From Planctomycetota bacterium (GTDB lineage: Bacteria; Planctomycetota; Phycisphaerae; Tepidisphaerales; Tepidisphaeraceae), in assembly GCA_026693085.1 (NCBI GenBank), contig JAPLNB010000190.1, positions 1 through 45,457 on the forward strand: 45,457 nucleotides of DNA. Direction: 5' to 3'. Position numbers and translations under genes: made by a program. The notes below the pieces were generated by a model. The model made no database searches, was not told where the DNA came from, and worked only from the letters and a program-made list of their open reading frames with translations. Positions 1 to 7,950 of this stretch are shown in pieces (within the stretch, counting starts at the first letter, position 1; each line of letters starts with the position of its first letter).

Positions 1-47
1 CTCCCGCTGTGTCAGGGGATTCGGATGGCCAACGCTTGAAATGAGAC

Positions 48-371
48 ATGCGGATGCGGTATAGAGGTTCGAGGAAGTTCGGGAGTTGTTGGCCGGTTCT
101 GAAGCGCCCCGAGCTGGCTGCTTTTCAAGCGCCCCGTGACAACCTCAACCACATTCACGGCCATCGGCGGGGCTATGTGGGCGATCTGAAGTTCAATCGG
201 AAGATCGTGTTCCAAGGGCGGACGCTCAAGGCCGAGGAATTGGCCGGCGAGATTCCGGCCGCCGATCGCAAGCTCCTGGACATCGGGGAAGAGCGGCAGT
301 GGTACTTCACCAAGAGCGTGCGCATCCCGGATGTACATCCGGGGCCTGGAGTTTGGCCCTTTGTTTTATAA
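48..371 (+). pseudogene. Transposase remnant (DDE type), cut by the IS element
   Basis: The open frame of 107 codons contains a stretch from about residue 37 (VGDLKFNRKIVFQGR... EERQWYFTKS) that resembles the late part of DDE transposases, where a 'K-x-N-R' segment precedes a short beta strand and the catalytic Glu region. No catalytic triad is present and the N-terminal third matches nothing I recognise, so this is a fragment. Codons after base 345 belong to the inserted IS element, which entered here and left an 8-bp duplication (338-345 and 1970-1977). The family call is from pattern memory only; it could be a fragment of an unrelated protein. Confidence 0.4.
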
Positions 372-411
372 TTCGTGCGGATATCTCTTGCTTTGTTGTC
401 GGCAATATGTT

Positions 412-427
412 CTAGTTGTATAACTAG
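412..427. promoter_or_regulatory. Palindrome upstream of the transposase
   Basis: CTAGTT and AACTAG are perfect 6-bp arms around GTAT, ending 6 bp before the transposase Shine-Dalgarno AAGGAG (432-437). It could be an operator or a small mRNA hairpin limiting transposase expression. Only the symmetry is seen. Confidence 0.35.
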
Positions 428-445
428 CTAATAAGGAGTCCGCCC

Positions 446-1951
446 ATGGGTTACCCCACCAAGGTGCGTCCCACGATTGCCCGCCGATGCAAAAAAGCCA
501 CGCCGTTGACCTCCTGCTTCGAACGTCTGCTGGCCCGCTGCCGGTCGGCCTCGCTGCAGGAGCGGGTGGAGGCGAGGCTTCGGCATCACCTCTACTGGCA
601 GATGCTGTGTCTCTCCCGCCACACCGTGACCGGCCTGCTGTACACCGGGGGACAGCAGTTGCACGACTGGACGGGGGACTACCGCCTCTACTCGCAGGGA
701 CGGGTGGATGTCAACCAACTCTTTGACGTGACGCGGGAAGATCTCGAGTCGATGCTGCCGGAGGGATCGCCCCTGGTGGTGGCGATGGATGACTCGATCC
801 TGCGGAAGATGGGCAAGAAGATCCCGGGCGTCGCCTGGCGCGTGGACCCGACGGGACCGCCGTTCCAGATCAACTTCGTGCTGGGCCAGCGCGTGCTGCA
901 ACGATCGGCGGCCGTGCCCTTTGGGAAGTTGGGCCAGGCCCGCAGCATCCCCATCGACTTCGTGGAAGCGCCCACGGCCAAGCGGCCGAAAAAGAACGCC
1001 AGCGAGCAGGAGAAGCAGGCCTATCGGGAAGTTCAGCGGCAGAAGAACATCAATGCCGTCGGGCTGGGGCGTGTGGTCTTGCTGACCGAGAAGACCCAGC
1101 GGGCCATCCGACTGACGGTGGATGGGCGTTTCACCAATCGCACCGTGATCAAGCAACTGCCGGAGTCGGTGGCGCTGATCGGGCGGATACGCCGGGATGC
1201 CAAGCTCTATGCCGTGCCGGCCGGGGAACTGACCGGGGCCAAGGGAGGAAGGCCCCGTCGTTACGGAGCGCGTCTTCCCACGCCCGAGGAGATCCGCAAG
1301 GACGATTCGATTCCCTGGCAGACGGTCAAGGCGTATGCGGCGGGCCAGGTCCATGAGTTCCGCGTCAAGACGCTGGAGGCGGTCAAATGGCGGCCGGCGG
1401 GGGCCGGGAAGGTGCTGCGTCTGATCCTCATCGAGCCGCTGGCCTATCGGCTCCGCGAGGGAGGCAAGTTGCTCTACCGGGAGCCGGCGTACCTGATCTG
1501 CACCGAGGCGGCCATGCCGCTGGCCGAGGTCTTGCAGGCCTACCTGTGGCGATGGGGCATCGAGGTAAATTTTCGAGACGAGAAGAGCGTGCTGGGAGTC
1601 GGTGAGGCCCAGGTGCACCATGAGAGATCGGTGCAGGCGGTTCCCGCGGCGGCCGTCGCCGCGTATTCGTTTCTTCTGCTGGCCGGCATCGGCGCGTACG
1701 GCCCCGACGGGATTCCGGAGGAACTGCCGGACCCCAAGTGGATGCGTGGCCGCAAGCCCAGGCCCTGCCCGACGCAACGCCTGATCAGCCAGTTGCGTCT
1801 GGAGGCATGGGGTGAGCAACGGCCAGAGAAGGGTTTCTGTGGCTTTCCCGCAGGCTCCACCCAACGCGACCATCGCTCAGGCGTCAACCAGAAGCCGCAG
1901 AAACCCCTCTCGCCCCTGGACAGTGCCGCGTTCTACGCAAGAAACGCATAG
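446..1951 (+). CDS. IS4-family transposase
   Basis: This 501-residue DDE transposase catalyses cut-and-paste movement of its element. Visible catalytic features are the 'DDS' motif (D115-D116), an Asp in 'VDGRF' (D226) and the IS4 signature Y-x2-R-x3-E-x6-K as Y366, R369, E373 and K380, where E373 is the third acidic catalytic residue. The ATG at 446 follows AAGGAG at good spacing. Length is in the usual range for IS4 proteins. The frame is intact. The last 40 codons overlap a 20-bp imperfect inverted repeat (1826-1845 with 1892-1911), so the C-terminal tail may be shaped by a DNA or RNA structure rather than by protein function. Confidence 0.9.
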   Translation: MGYPTKVRPTIARRCKKATPLTSCFERLLARCRSASLQERVEARLRHHLYWQMLCLSRHTVTGLLYTGGQQLHDWTGDYRLYSQGRVDVNQLFDVTREDLESMLPEGSPLVVAMDDSILRKMGKKIPGVAWRVDPTGPPFQINFVLGQRVLQRSAAVPFGKLGQARSIPIDFVEAPTAKRPKKNASEQEKQAYREVQRQKNINAVGLGRVVLLTEKTQRAIRLTVDGRFTNRTVIKQLPESVALIGRIRRDAKLYAVPAGELTGAKGGRPRRYGARLPTPEEIRKDDSIPWQTVKAYAAGQVHEFRVKTLEAVKWRPAGAGKVLRLILIEPLAYRLREGGKLLYREPAYLICTEAAMPLAEVLQAYLWRWGIEVNFRDEKSVLGVGEAQVHHERSVQAVPAAAVAAYSFLLLAGIGAYGPDGIPEELPDPKWMRGRKPRPCPTQRLISQLRLEAWGEQRPEKGFCGFPAGSTQRDHRSGVNQKPQKPLSPLDSAAFYARNA

Positions 1952-1992
1952 CGAATGGCCAAACTCCAGTCCGGGGCTTCTTGTTATCTGCT

Positions 1993-2021
1993 TTGACACT
2001 CTGCACCCGATGCGACAGAAT
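1993..2021 (+). promoter_or_regulatory. Sigma-70-like promoter of the sugar ABC operon
   Basis: A perfect TTGACA (1993-1998) is followed after 17 bp by CAGAAT (2016-2021, four of six matches to TATAAT). It sits about 45 bp upstream of the binding-protein start and outside the IS element. Confidence 0.55.
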
Positions 2022-2064
2022 AGCCGCCGGTCGTTCGGGCGAGAGCTTCCATCAGGAGAAATCG

Positions 2065-3060
2065 ATGAATCGGCGCCCACGTTACAAGAGGCATTCCATG
2101 CAAACACAGCTTTCACTCCGAATCGTGGTGGTCCTCGCGGCTTTGGGTTTGTTCGTCGGCTGCGATACCAAATCGTCAACCCCCCAAGGCAAATCCTCCG
2201 GCAAGCCCCAGGTCGCTTTGGTGATGAAGTCGCTGGCCAATGAGTTCTTCAAGACCATGGAAGACGGGGCCAAGGCGCACCAGAAGGCCCACGCGGCCGA
2301 GTATGACCTGATCGCCAACGGAATCCCTGACGAGCAAGACGTCGCCAAGCAGAGCGATCTGGTCGAGCAGATGATCGCGAAGAAAGTGGACGCAATCGTC
2401 ATCGCCCCGACGGATTCCAAAGCCATGGTTCCCGTCTGCAAAAAGGCGCTGGATGCGGGCGTCGTCGTGATCAACATCGACAACAAGCTGGACGAAGCGG
2501 CGCTGAAGGAGAAGGGAATCACGGTTCCCTTTGTTGGCCCCGACAACCGGATGGGTGCGCGCCTGGCAGGTGAATGCTTGGCGAAAAAGCTCCAAAAGGG
2601 CGACCAGGTCGCGATCATCGAAGGCCTCCGCGGCGCGTTCAATGCCGAGCAGCGCCGCCTGGGCTTCGAAGACGCCATGAAGGCCGCCGGCGCGACCATC
2701 GCCACCTCCCAATCCGCGCGCTGGGAGACCGAGCCCGCCGTCGCCATCGTCGGGCCCATCCTCCTGGCACAGCCGCAGCTCAAGGCGATCCTCTGCGCCA
2801 ACGACAGCATGGCTTTGGGCGCGATCAGCGCCCTGCGCGGCGCCAACAAGCTCGGGCAGATCCAGGTCGTCGGTTTCGATAACATCAAGGCCGTCCAGCA
2901 ACTAATCAAGGAAGGCAAAATGCTCTGCACCATCGATCAGCATGCCGATCAGATCGCGGCCTATGGCATCGAGTATGCGATTCAGATCCTACAGAGAAAA
3001 GCCACCCCCGCGGATAAGCAAACGCCGGTGAACCTGATCACCGCGGAGACACTGAAATGA
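2065..3060 (+). CDS. Sugar ABC transporter substrate-binding lipoprotein
   Basis: The 331-residue product belongs to the RbsB-like periplasmic binding proteins (Peripla_BP_4) that capture a sugar and deliver it to an ABC permease. The start at 2065 is chosen because AGGAG (2054-2058) lies 6 nt upstream; the ATG at 2098 is a possible alternative. A hydrophobic signal segment ends in a lipobox-like '...LFVGC' with Cys33, suggesting lipid anchoring; Phe at -3 is slightly atypical. The body shows the usual two-lobe pattern with 'VDAIVIAPTDS', 'VINIDN' and 'AILCANDSMALGA'. The two following genes encode the matching ATPase and permease. The substrate cannot be read from sequence; ribose, xylose or another monosaccharide are all possible. 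Confidence 0.9.
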   Translation: MNRRPRYKRHSMQTQLSLRIVVVLAALGLFVGCDTKSSTPQGKSSGKPQVALVMKSLANEFFKTMEDGAKAHQKAHAAEYDLIANGIPDEQDVAKQSDLVEQMIAKKVDAIVIAPTDSKAMVPVCKKALDAGVVVINIDNKLDEAALKEKGITVPFVGPDNRMGARLAGECLAKKLQKGDQVAIIEGLRGAFNAEQRRLGFEDAMKAAGATIATSQSARWETEPAVAIVGPILLAQPQLKAILCANDSMALGAISALRGANKLGQIQVVGFDNIKAVQQLIKEGKMLCTIDQHADQIAAYGIEYAIQILQRKATPADKQTPVNLITAETLK

Positions 3061-3077
3061 AATTGGATGTGCGGGGG

Positions 3078-3135
3078 GTGCTTCAGCACACCACGCTGCC
3101 CGGAAGGACGGTGTGCTGAAGCACACCACGCTGCC
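3078..3135. repeat. Nested palindrome and direct-repeat element between ABC genes
   Basis: GTGCTTCAGCACACC (3078-3092) is the exact reverse complement of 3110-3124, giving a 15-bp stem with a 17-nt loop. The second arm is itself part of an 18-bp palindrome (3110-3127, 8-bp arms). A 16-bp direct repeat AGCACACCACGCTGCC occurs at 3085-3100 and 3120-3135. This looks like a dispersed REP-type element dropped between the binding-protein and ATPase genes. A degenerate relative may lie at 33047-33074. Confidence 0.65.
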
Positions 3136-3136
3136 G

Positions 3137-4648
3137 ATGCCTCCTCCCCTGCTCCAACTCCGCTTGCTTTCCAAAGCCTACCCCGGCGTGCGGGCGTTGG
3201 CGGAGATTTCGCTGGATCTGCTCCCCGGCGAGGTCCATGCGCTCGTCGGTGAAAACGGCGCTGGCAAATCGACCCTCGGCCGCATTGTCTGCGGCCTGAC
3301 ACACTCCGACAGCGGCCAGATGCTCCTCCGCGGCCAACCCTATTCACCTGCCAGCCGACCCGATGCCCGGCGACTCGGCGTGGGAATGGTCATGCAGGAA
3401 CTGAACCTGATCCCCACGCTCACCGTTGCCGAAAATGTGTTCCTCAGCCGGATGCCGCGGCGGCTGGGCTTCATCGACTATGCCACGATCAACTCTCAGA
3501 CCCGCCAGATCCTTCACATGCTCGGTCTTGTCGACATTGAGCCCGACCGCATGATTGCTTCACTCGGCGTCGGCCAGCAGCAGATGGTGGAGATTGCCGA
3601 CGTCCTGTCGCGCAAATGCGATGTCCTGATTCTCGATGAGCCAACCGCCGCCCTGACCGGCCGCGAAACAGACCTGCTTTTCAAGCAAATCCGGCGCCTG
3701 AAATCCGAGGGCGTCGCGATCGTCTACATCTCGCATCGGATGGAGGAGATCAAACGTATCGCCGACCGGATCACCGTCCTGCGCGACGGCAAATGGATCG
3801 CCACACACCAGGCGGCGGGGATCAGCATTGATGAAGTCATCCGCCTGATGGTCGGGCGCGAGCTCGGTGAGGCGTCTTCGCGGAAGCGAACTCCAGGCCC
3901 GGTCGCCCTGCGCGTGGAGAACCTCCGCCGCGGCAATGTCGTGCGGGATGTGAGCTTCCAGGTCCATCGCGGCGAGATTTTGGGTTTCGCCGGGCTGATG
4001 GGCTCCGGCCGAACGGAAACCATGCGCCTGATCTTCGCCGCCGACCGCCGCGACGCCGGCCACGTCTATCTCCACGGATCATCCACCCCCGCCAGGATCC
4101 GCTCCCCACGCGATGCCGTGCGGGCGGGGATCGCACTGTTGACCGAGGATCGCAAACAGCAGGGCCTGCTCCTGCCGATGCCCATTCGCGCCAATATAAC
4201 GCTGCCGAAGATGTCCGCGGTGGCGCCCGTCGCCGGCTGGATCAGCGGCGGCAAGGAGCGGACGGCCGCCCATCGCTATGCGAGAGTGCTCTCCGTGCGC
4301 GCGCGATCCACAGAGCAGTCCGTGGTCGAATTGAGCGGCGGCAACCAGCAGAAAGTGATCGTCGCGCGCTGGCTCTACCGCGACTGCGACATTCTTATCT
4401 TCGACGAGCCGACCCGTGGGATCGACGTCGGCGCCAAGTTCGAAATCTACCACTTGCTCTCCGATCTGGCCGAGCAGGGCAAGGCGATTGTGGTGGTATC
4501 GTCCGATCTTCAGGAACTCATGGCCATCAGCGACCGCATCGCCGTGATGTCCGCTGGACGGCTCGCTGCGATTTTCCCCCGCGGCCAGTGGACGCAGGAT
4601 TCCATCATGGCCGCGGCCCTGAGTGGCTATCGCGCCGCTGCCGTCTGA
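3137..4648 (+). CDS. Sugar ABC transporter, double ATP-binding subunit (RbsA-like)
   Basis: This cytoplasmic protein of about 503 residues has two ATP-binding cassettes and powers sugar import. The N-terminal cassette has Walker A 'GENGAGKST', a signature 'SLGVGQQQ' and Walker B 'VLILDEPTAAL'. The C-terminal cassette has the degenerate P-loop 'GLMGSGRTE' typical of RbsA/MglA, the signature 'LSGGNQQK' and Walker B 'ILIFDEPTRGID'. A GTG at 3113 would lengthen the protein, but it lies inside the repeat element, so the ATG at 3137 is preferred; neither has a clear Shine-Dalgarno. It lies between the binding-protein and permease genes on the same strand. Confidence 0.92.
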   Translation: MPPPLLQLRLLSKAYPGVRALAEISLDLLPGEVHALVGENGAGKSTLGRIVCGLTHSDSGQMLLRGQPYSPASRPDARRLGVGMVMQELNLIPTLTVAENVFLSRMPRRLGFIDYATINSQTRQILHMLGLVDIEPDRMIASLGVGQQQMVEIADVLSRKCDVLILDEPTAALTGRETDLLFKQIRRLKSEGVAIVYISHRMEEIKRIADRITVLRDGKWIATHQAAGISIDEVIRLMVGRELGEASSRKRTPGPVALRVENLRRGNVVRDVSFQVHRGEILGFAGLMGSGRTETMRLIFAADRRDAGHVYLHGSSTPARIRSPRDAVRAGIALLTEDRKQQGLLLPMPIRANITLPKMSAVAPVAGWISGGKERTAAHRYARVLSVRARSTEQSVVELSGGNQQKVIVARWLYRDCDILIFDEPTRGIDVGAKFEIYHLLSDLAEQGKAIVVVSSDLQELMAISDRIAVMSAGRLAAIFPRGQWTQDSIMAAALSGYRAAAV

Positions 4649-4701
4649 ACGATCTGCCAGCCCTGTTGGAACACCGACTGAGGCGGTAAGCTGGTGTGCC
4701 C

Positions 4702-5703
4702 ATGACCGTGCAGGAAGCAAAGGTATTGGACTACGAAACGCCGCCCCCGCGACGCGTGAACTACACCGCATTCGTCGTCGAATACCTGGGCCTGGTGTTG
4801 GCGCTGGTTGGCCTGATTGTCATCTTCGGCCTGCGCTCGCGCAGCTTCTTCAGCCCTGCCACTTTCCGAACCATTGCCAACCAGATCCCCGCCACCGTCA
4901 TTGTCGCCGTCGGCATGACCTACGTCCTGATCATCGCCGGCATCGATCTGTCGGTCGGATCGGTCCTGGCGCTGAGCGGAGCGGTGCTTGGCGTGCTGAT
5001 GAAGGAGTATCATCTGTCACTGTTCGTGGCGATGGCAGCCGCCCTGGGGACGGGCCTGCTGTGCGGGCTGGTCAACGGCATCGTGAGCGTCCGCTGGCGA
5101 TTGCCATCATTCATCGTGACGCTGGGCATGCTGGAAATTGCCCGCGGCCTTGCGCACATGGTGACCGAATCGCGCACTCAGTACATCGGCTCCGCCGTCG
5201 GAGTCATTGCGGCGACATCATTGGCCGGCCTCTCGCTGCCGTTCATCATCGCGATCCTGACCGCCCTCCTGGGGCAGTTGGTGCTCTCCTGCACCGTCTT
5301 CGGCCGCTACATGGTCGCCATCGGCACCAACGAGGAGGCTGTCCGTCTGTCCGGCGTGGACCCCCGCCCCGTCAAGATCGCCGTCTTCGCCATCGTCGGC
5401 GTACTCTGCGCCGTCGCCGCAATCATCGACACCTCTCGCCTCGAATCCGCCGCCCCGAATGCCGGGGCGGGCCTCGAATTGCAGGTCATCGCCGCCACCG
5501 TCATCGGCGGCACCAGCCTCATGGGCGGCCGCGGCTCCGTCATCCGCTCGCTCTTCGGCGTCATGATCATCGCTGTCCTCGGCGCCGGACTCGCCACCCT
5601 TGGCGCTCGCGACGAAACCAAACGGGTCGTCACCGGCTGCGTCATCGTCGCCGCCGTCATCCTCGACTACTACCGCCACCGCCTCGGCCGCAGCAGCAGG
5701 TGA
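4702..5703 (+). CDS. Sugar ABC transporter permease (RbsC-like)
   Basis: A hydrophobic protein of 333 residues with about eight to ten membrane helices, belonging to the BPD_transp_2 family, which forms the membrane channel of RbsABC-type importers. Recognisable family segments are 'IAGIDLSVGSVLALSG', 'FGRYMVAIGTNEEAVRLSGV' and 'GGTSLMGGRGSV'. The ATG at 4702 is used; a GTG two codons earlier is possible. It completes a binding-protein/ATPase/permease set. Only one permease gene is present, so the channel should be a homodimer. It converges on hcp, with a hairpin repeat between the two stop codons. Confidence 0.92.
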   Translation: MTVQEAKVLDYETPPPRRVNYTAFVVEYLGLVLALVGLIVIFGLRSRSFFSPATFRTIANQIPATVIVAVGMTYVLIIAGIDLSVGSVLALSGAVLGVLMKEYHLSLFVAMAAALGTGLLCGLVNGIVSVRWRLPSFIVTLGMLEIARGLAHMVTESRTQYIGSAVGVIAATSLAGLSLPFIIAILTALLGQLVLSCTVFGRYMVAIGTNEEAVRLSGVDPRPVKIAVFAIVGVLCAVAAIIDTSRLESAAPNAGAGLELQVIAATVIGGTSLMGGRGSVIRSLFGVMIIAVLGAGLATLGARDETKRVVTGCVIVAAVILDYYRHRLGRSSR

Positions 5704-5712
5704 AATGCAGTA

Positions 5713-5775
5713 TCCACAATAACACACAAAAGGCACAGAGGATCACTCAAGATCCTCTCTGTGTCCTTCGTGTCC
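5713..5775. repeat. Hairpin of a 'CTGTGTCC...GTGTCC' dispersed intergenic repeat
   Basis: AGAGGATC (5737-5744) pairs perfectly with GATCCTCT (5751-5758) around a 6-nt loop. The stem continues past a 2-nt bulge (CACAG with CTGTG), and outer CCACAA/TTGTGG arms add symmetry. Phrases such as CTGTGTCC-TTCGTGTCC-TTGTGG are familiar as scattered intergenic repeats in several environmental phyla. It lies between convergent genes and could act as a bidirectional terminator, although no T-tract follows. Confidence 0.55.
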
Positions 5776-5791
5776 TTGTGGCCAATAAAGC

Positions 5792-7087
5792 TTACTTCTT
5801 TGCCATTGCCGCCGCGAGGTCGGCTTTCGGGTTGGCCCCGGTGAGCTTCAAGTCGAACTTGTCCTGCAGCACCTTGAAAACATTGCCGGTGATGAACGCC
5901 GGTGGCTTCGGCCCGATCGTGATTCCCTTCACGCCCAACGACAATAGCGTCAGCAGCACCGCGACCGCCTTCTGCTCAAACCAACTGATCACCATCGTCA
6001 ACGGCAGATCATTCACGCCACAGTTGAATGCCTTCGCCAACGCCAACGCCACCGCGATTGCACCGTAAGCGTCGTTGCACTGGCCCATGTCCAGCAATCG
6101 CGGCAGCCCCAGCAGCGTGCCGTAGTCGTAATTGCGAATGCGGTACTTGCCGCAGCCGAGCGTCATGATGAACGAATCCGGTGGCGTGGCCTGTGCATAA
6201 TCGGAGAAGTAATTGCGCCCCCTCTCCGCTCCATCGCACCCGCCGATGACAAAGAACCGGCTGATCTTCCCGTCCTTGACGGCCTGAACGATGGTGGCTG
6301 CGGCGTCGAGCAGAACCGTGCGATGGAAACCCACCGTGCTCGTCCGCTCGATGTTGTCCGGCAACTCGTCGCATGCCAGAGCTTTCTTGATGAGCGGCCC
6401 AAAGTCATTGCCCTTCAGGCGTGTCCCGCCGGGCACGGCCGTATACCGCGTCGTGAAGATCCGATCGGCATAGACCGCCGGCGGAATCAGAATGCAGTTC
6501 GTCGTCGCCACCACCGGCCCGGTGAACACCCGGAAGTCGGTCCGCTGCTCCTGCCAGGCGCCGCCGAAATGCCCCGCCAAATTCGGATGCTCCCGAAGCT
6601 TCGGATACATGTGCGCCGGCAGCATTTCGCCGTGCGTATACACCTTGATGTCCGTCCCTTTCACCTGATCCAGCAAGTCCGCCAGGTCCACCAGATCATG
6701 CCCTGTGATGAGGATCCCCGGCCCGCTCCGCGTGCCCTCCGCCACCGTCGTCGGTGACGGCTTGCCGAACCGCTCGATATGCCCCGCGTCGAGCATCTCC
6801 ATCACCCGGAAATTCATCCGCCCAAGCTCCATCGCAATGTCAAACAGACTCCCCAAATCAAAATTGACGTTCGTCATCGTCGAAAACAGCGCGTCCTCGA
6901 TGAACGCCGATACATCCGGATCACTCTGGCCCAGCCGTCTCGCGTGGCTCGCATAGGCCGCCATGCCCTTCAGGCCATAGAGAATCAGTTCTTGTAGCGA
7001 TTGCACGTCGGCATCTTTCCCACACACGCCGATCCCACTGTTGCACCCAATCCCCTGCGCCGCCTGTTCACATTGATTGCAATACAT
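5792..7087 (-). CDS. hcp: Hybrid cluster protein (hydroxylamine/NO reductase), class III-like
   Basis: Hcp carries a cubane cluster and a hybrid Fe-S-O cluster, and is linked to NO or hydroxylamine reduction and protein S-nitrosylation. The N-terminus 'MYCNQCEQ...GVCGKD' supplies the C-x2-C...C...C cubane ligands. Hybrid-cluster regions include 'TGHDL', 'HGEMLPAH', 'GGCDGAERGRNYF', 'LGCGKYR', 'GQCNDAYGA' and 'SWFEQKAV'. At 431 residues it is about 110 shorter than enterobacterial or Desulfovibrio Hcp and lacks a long helical insertion after the cubane motif, as in class III proteins of thermophiles and archaea. The ATG at 7087 is preferred over a longer frame because AAAGGA lies about 9 nt upstream and the protein begins exactly at the Cys motif. 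No Hcr reductase gene is adjacent. An FNR-type box lies 79 bp upstream. Confidence 0.93.
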   Translation of the reverse strand: MYCNQCEQAAQGIGCNSGIGVCGKDADVQSLQELILYGLKGMAAYASHARRLGQSDPDVSAFIEDALFSTMTNVNFDLGSLFDIAMELGRMNFRVMEMLDAGHIERFGKPSPTTVAEGTRSGPGILITGHDLVDLADLLDQVKGTDIKVYTHGEMLPAHMYPKLREHPNLAGHFGGAWQEQRTDFRVFTGPVVATTNCILIPPAVYADRIFTTRYTAVPGGTRLKGNDFGPLIKKALACDELPDNIERTSTVGFHRTVLLDAAATIVQAVKDGKISRFFVIGGCDGAERGRNYFSDYAQATPPDSFIMTLGCGKYRIRNYDYGTLLGLPRLLDMGQCNDAYGAIAVALALAKAFNCGVNDLPLTMVISWFEQKAVAVLLTLLSLGVKGITIGPKPPAFITGNVFKVLQDKFDLKLTGANPKADLAAAMAKK

Positions 7088-7137
7088 TCGAACAGTCCTT
7101 TCTGACCCGATGGTTGCGGGTCGCGTTGTTCGAGCCA

Positions 7138-7179
7138 ATAATGACGCAAATGCCGAGCGGAAGCATTGATCTGGATCAA
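7138..7179 (-). promoter_or_regulatory. FNR/DNR-type operator and -10 element of the hcp promoter
   Basis: TTGAT-CTGG-ATCAA (7166-7179) is a perfect match to the FNR-family box. On the minus strand, CATTAT (7143-7138) begins 22 nt after the box. This places the box centre at about -41.5, the geometry of a class II activated promoter, with a start near 7131. The divergent gene at 7262 encodes a Crp/Fnr protein whose recognition helix has the E-x2-S-R contacts expected for this half-site. Confidence 0.75.
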
Positions 7180-7261
7180 GCCGATCAGTTTTTTCCCTTT
7201 TGGCAATTCAGAATAGGAATAACGTACAACCAACGTCCAGACAATGAAATGAAAGAGTGCG

Positions 7262-7939
7262 ATGCCCGCAGACCCGCGAACAATGCTCGCCGCCTGCCGC
7301 TTCTTTACAGCGGTAAAAGGAGAAAGTTTGTCCCGCCTGCTCGAAATGTCGCAAATCCGCCGTTTTCAGCGCGGCCAGATCATCTTCCGCCAGGACGACC
7401 CCTGTCCCGGTGTCTTCATCGTCGGCAGCGGCTTGGTACGTGTCTACAGAATCTCACCAGCCGGCCGCGAGCATGTTCTGCACTTGGTTTCGCCCGGCGC
7501 AACCTTCGCCGAAGTCGCCACCATCGGCAGCTTCGACTGCCCCGCCTTTGCCGAGGCGCTCGAGGACACGGTCTGCCTGCTGCTGCCGGCCGACCGCTTC
7601 TCCCGGGCGCTACGCGAGGACCATCAGCTTTGCCTGCAACTCATGGCCAGCATGGCCGGCTGGGTAAAGCATCTTCTAGGCCTCGTCGAGGACATCACCC
7701 TCCGCGACGCCATCGGCCGGGTGGCGAGATATCTCCTGGCTGCGGCAAACGGACGCAACGGCCGAGTTCAGCTTCCAAGCCTCAAAAAACACCTGGCCAG
7801 CCATCTCAACCTGACCAGCGAAACGCTCTCCCGAACACTCCGCCGCCTGATGGACATGGAATTGATCGAAGCGACCGATGAGCAAGGCCTGGTGGTCAAA
7901 GACCACGAGCAACTTGCAGTAATCGCCCAGGGCGAGTAA
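7262..7939 (+). CDS. Crp/Fnr-family transcriptional regulator (Dnr/HcpR-like)
   Basis: The 225-residue protein has an N-terminal cyclic-nucleotide-binding-like beta barrel (about residues 15-125), a dimer helix, and a C-terminal winged helix with 'LASHLNLTSETLSRTLRRL'. The E-T-L-S-R segment matches the recognition helix of FNR-type proteins that read TTGAT. The N-terminal four-Cys cluster of true FNR is absent, so an oxygen-labile Fe-S sensor is unlikely; haem or NO sensing as in Dnr/HcpR is the better inference. It is divergent from hcp with the FNR box between them, so it probably activates hcp under nitrosative or anaerobic stress. It may also act on the Crp-like palindromes upstream of the second hydrogenase operon; that is speculation. 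Confidence 0.88.
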   Translation: MPADPRTMLAACRFFTAVKGESLSRLLEMSQIRRFQRGQIIFRQDDPCPGVFIVGSGLVRVYRISPAGREHVLHLVSPGATFAEVATIGSFDCPAFAEALEDTVCLLLPADRFSRALREDHQLCLQLMASMAGWVKHLLGLVEDITLRDAIGRVARYLLAAANGRNGRVQLPSLKKHLASHLNLTSETLSRTLRRLMDMELIEATDEQGLVVKDHEQLAVIAQGE

Positions 7940-7950
7940 GAGAACACCTC

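Larger units (their letters stand above)
346..1969 (+). mobile_element. Complete IS4-family insertion sequence, 1624 bp
   Basis: The left end (346-358) reads CTGGAGTTTGGCC and the right end (1957-1969) is its exact reverse complement. Similarity continues for about 5 more bases with two mismatches. The element is flanked by an 8-bp direct repeat TCCGGGGC at 338-345 and 1970-1977, the expected target-site duplication. It carries a single intact transposase gene (446-1951). Intact ends, duplication and ORF suggest a fairly recent, possibly still active, insertion. The next gene's likely promoter begins about 15 bp beyond the duplication, so the insertion lies just upstream of the sugar ABC operon. 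Confidence 0.9.

Noticed and set aside
428..1873. A 481-codon minus-strand frame opposite the transposase
   Set aside because: The plus-strand frame has the full IS4 catalytic signature and a ribosome site; the reverse frame has neither.
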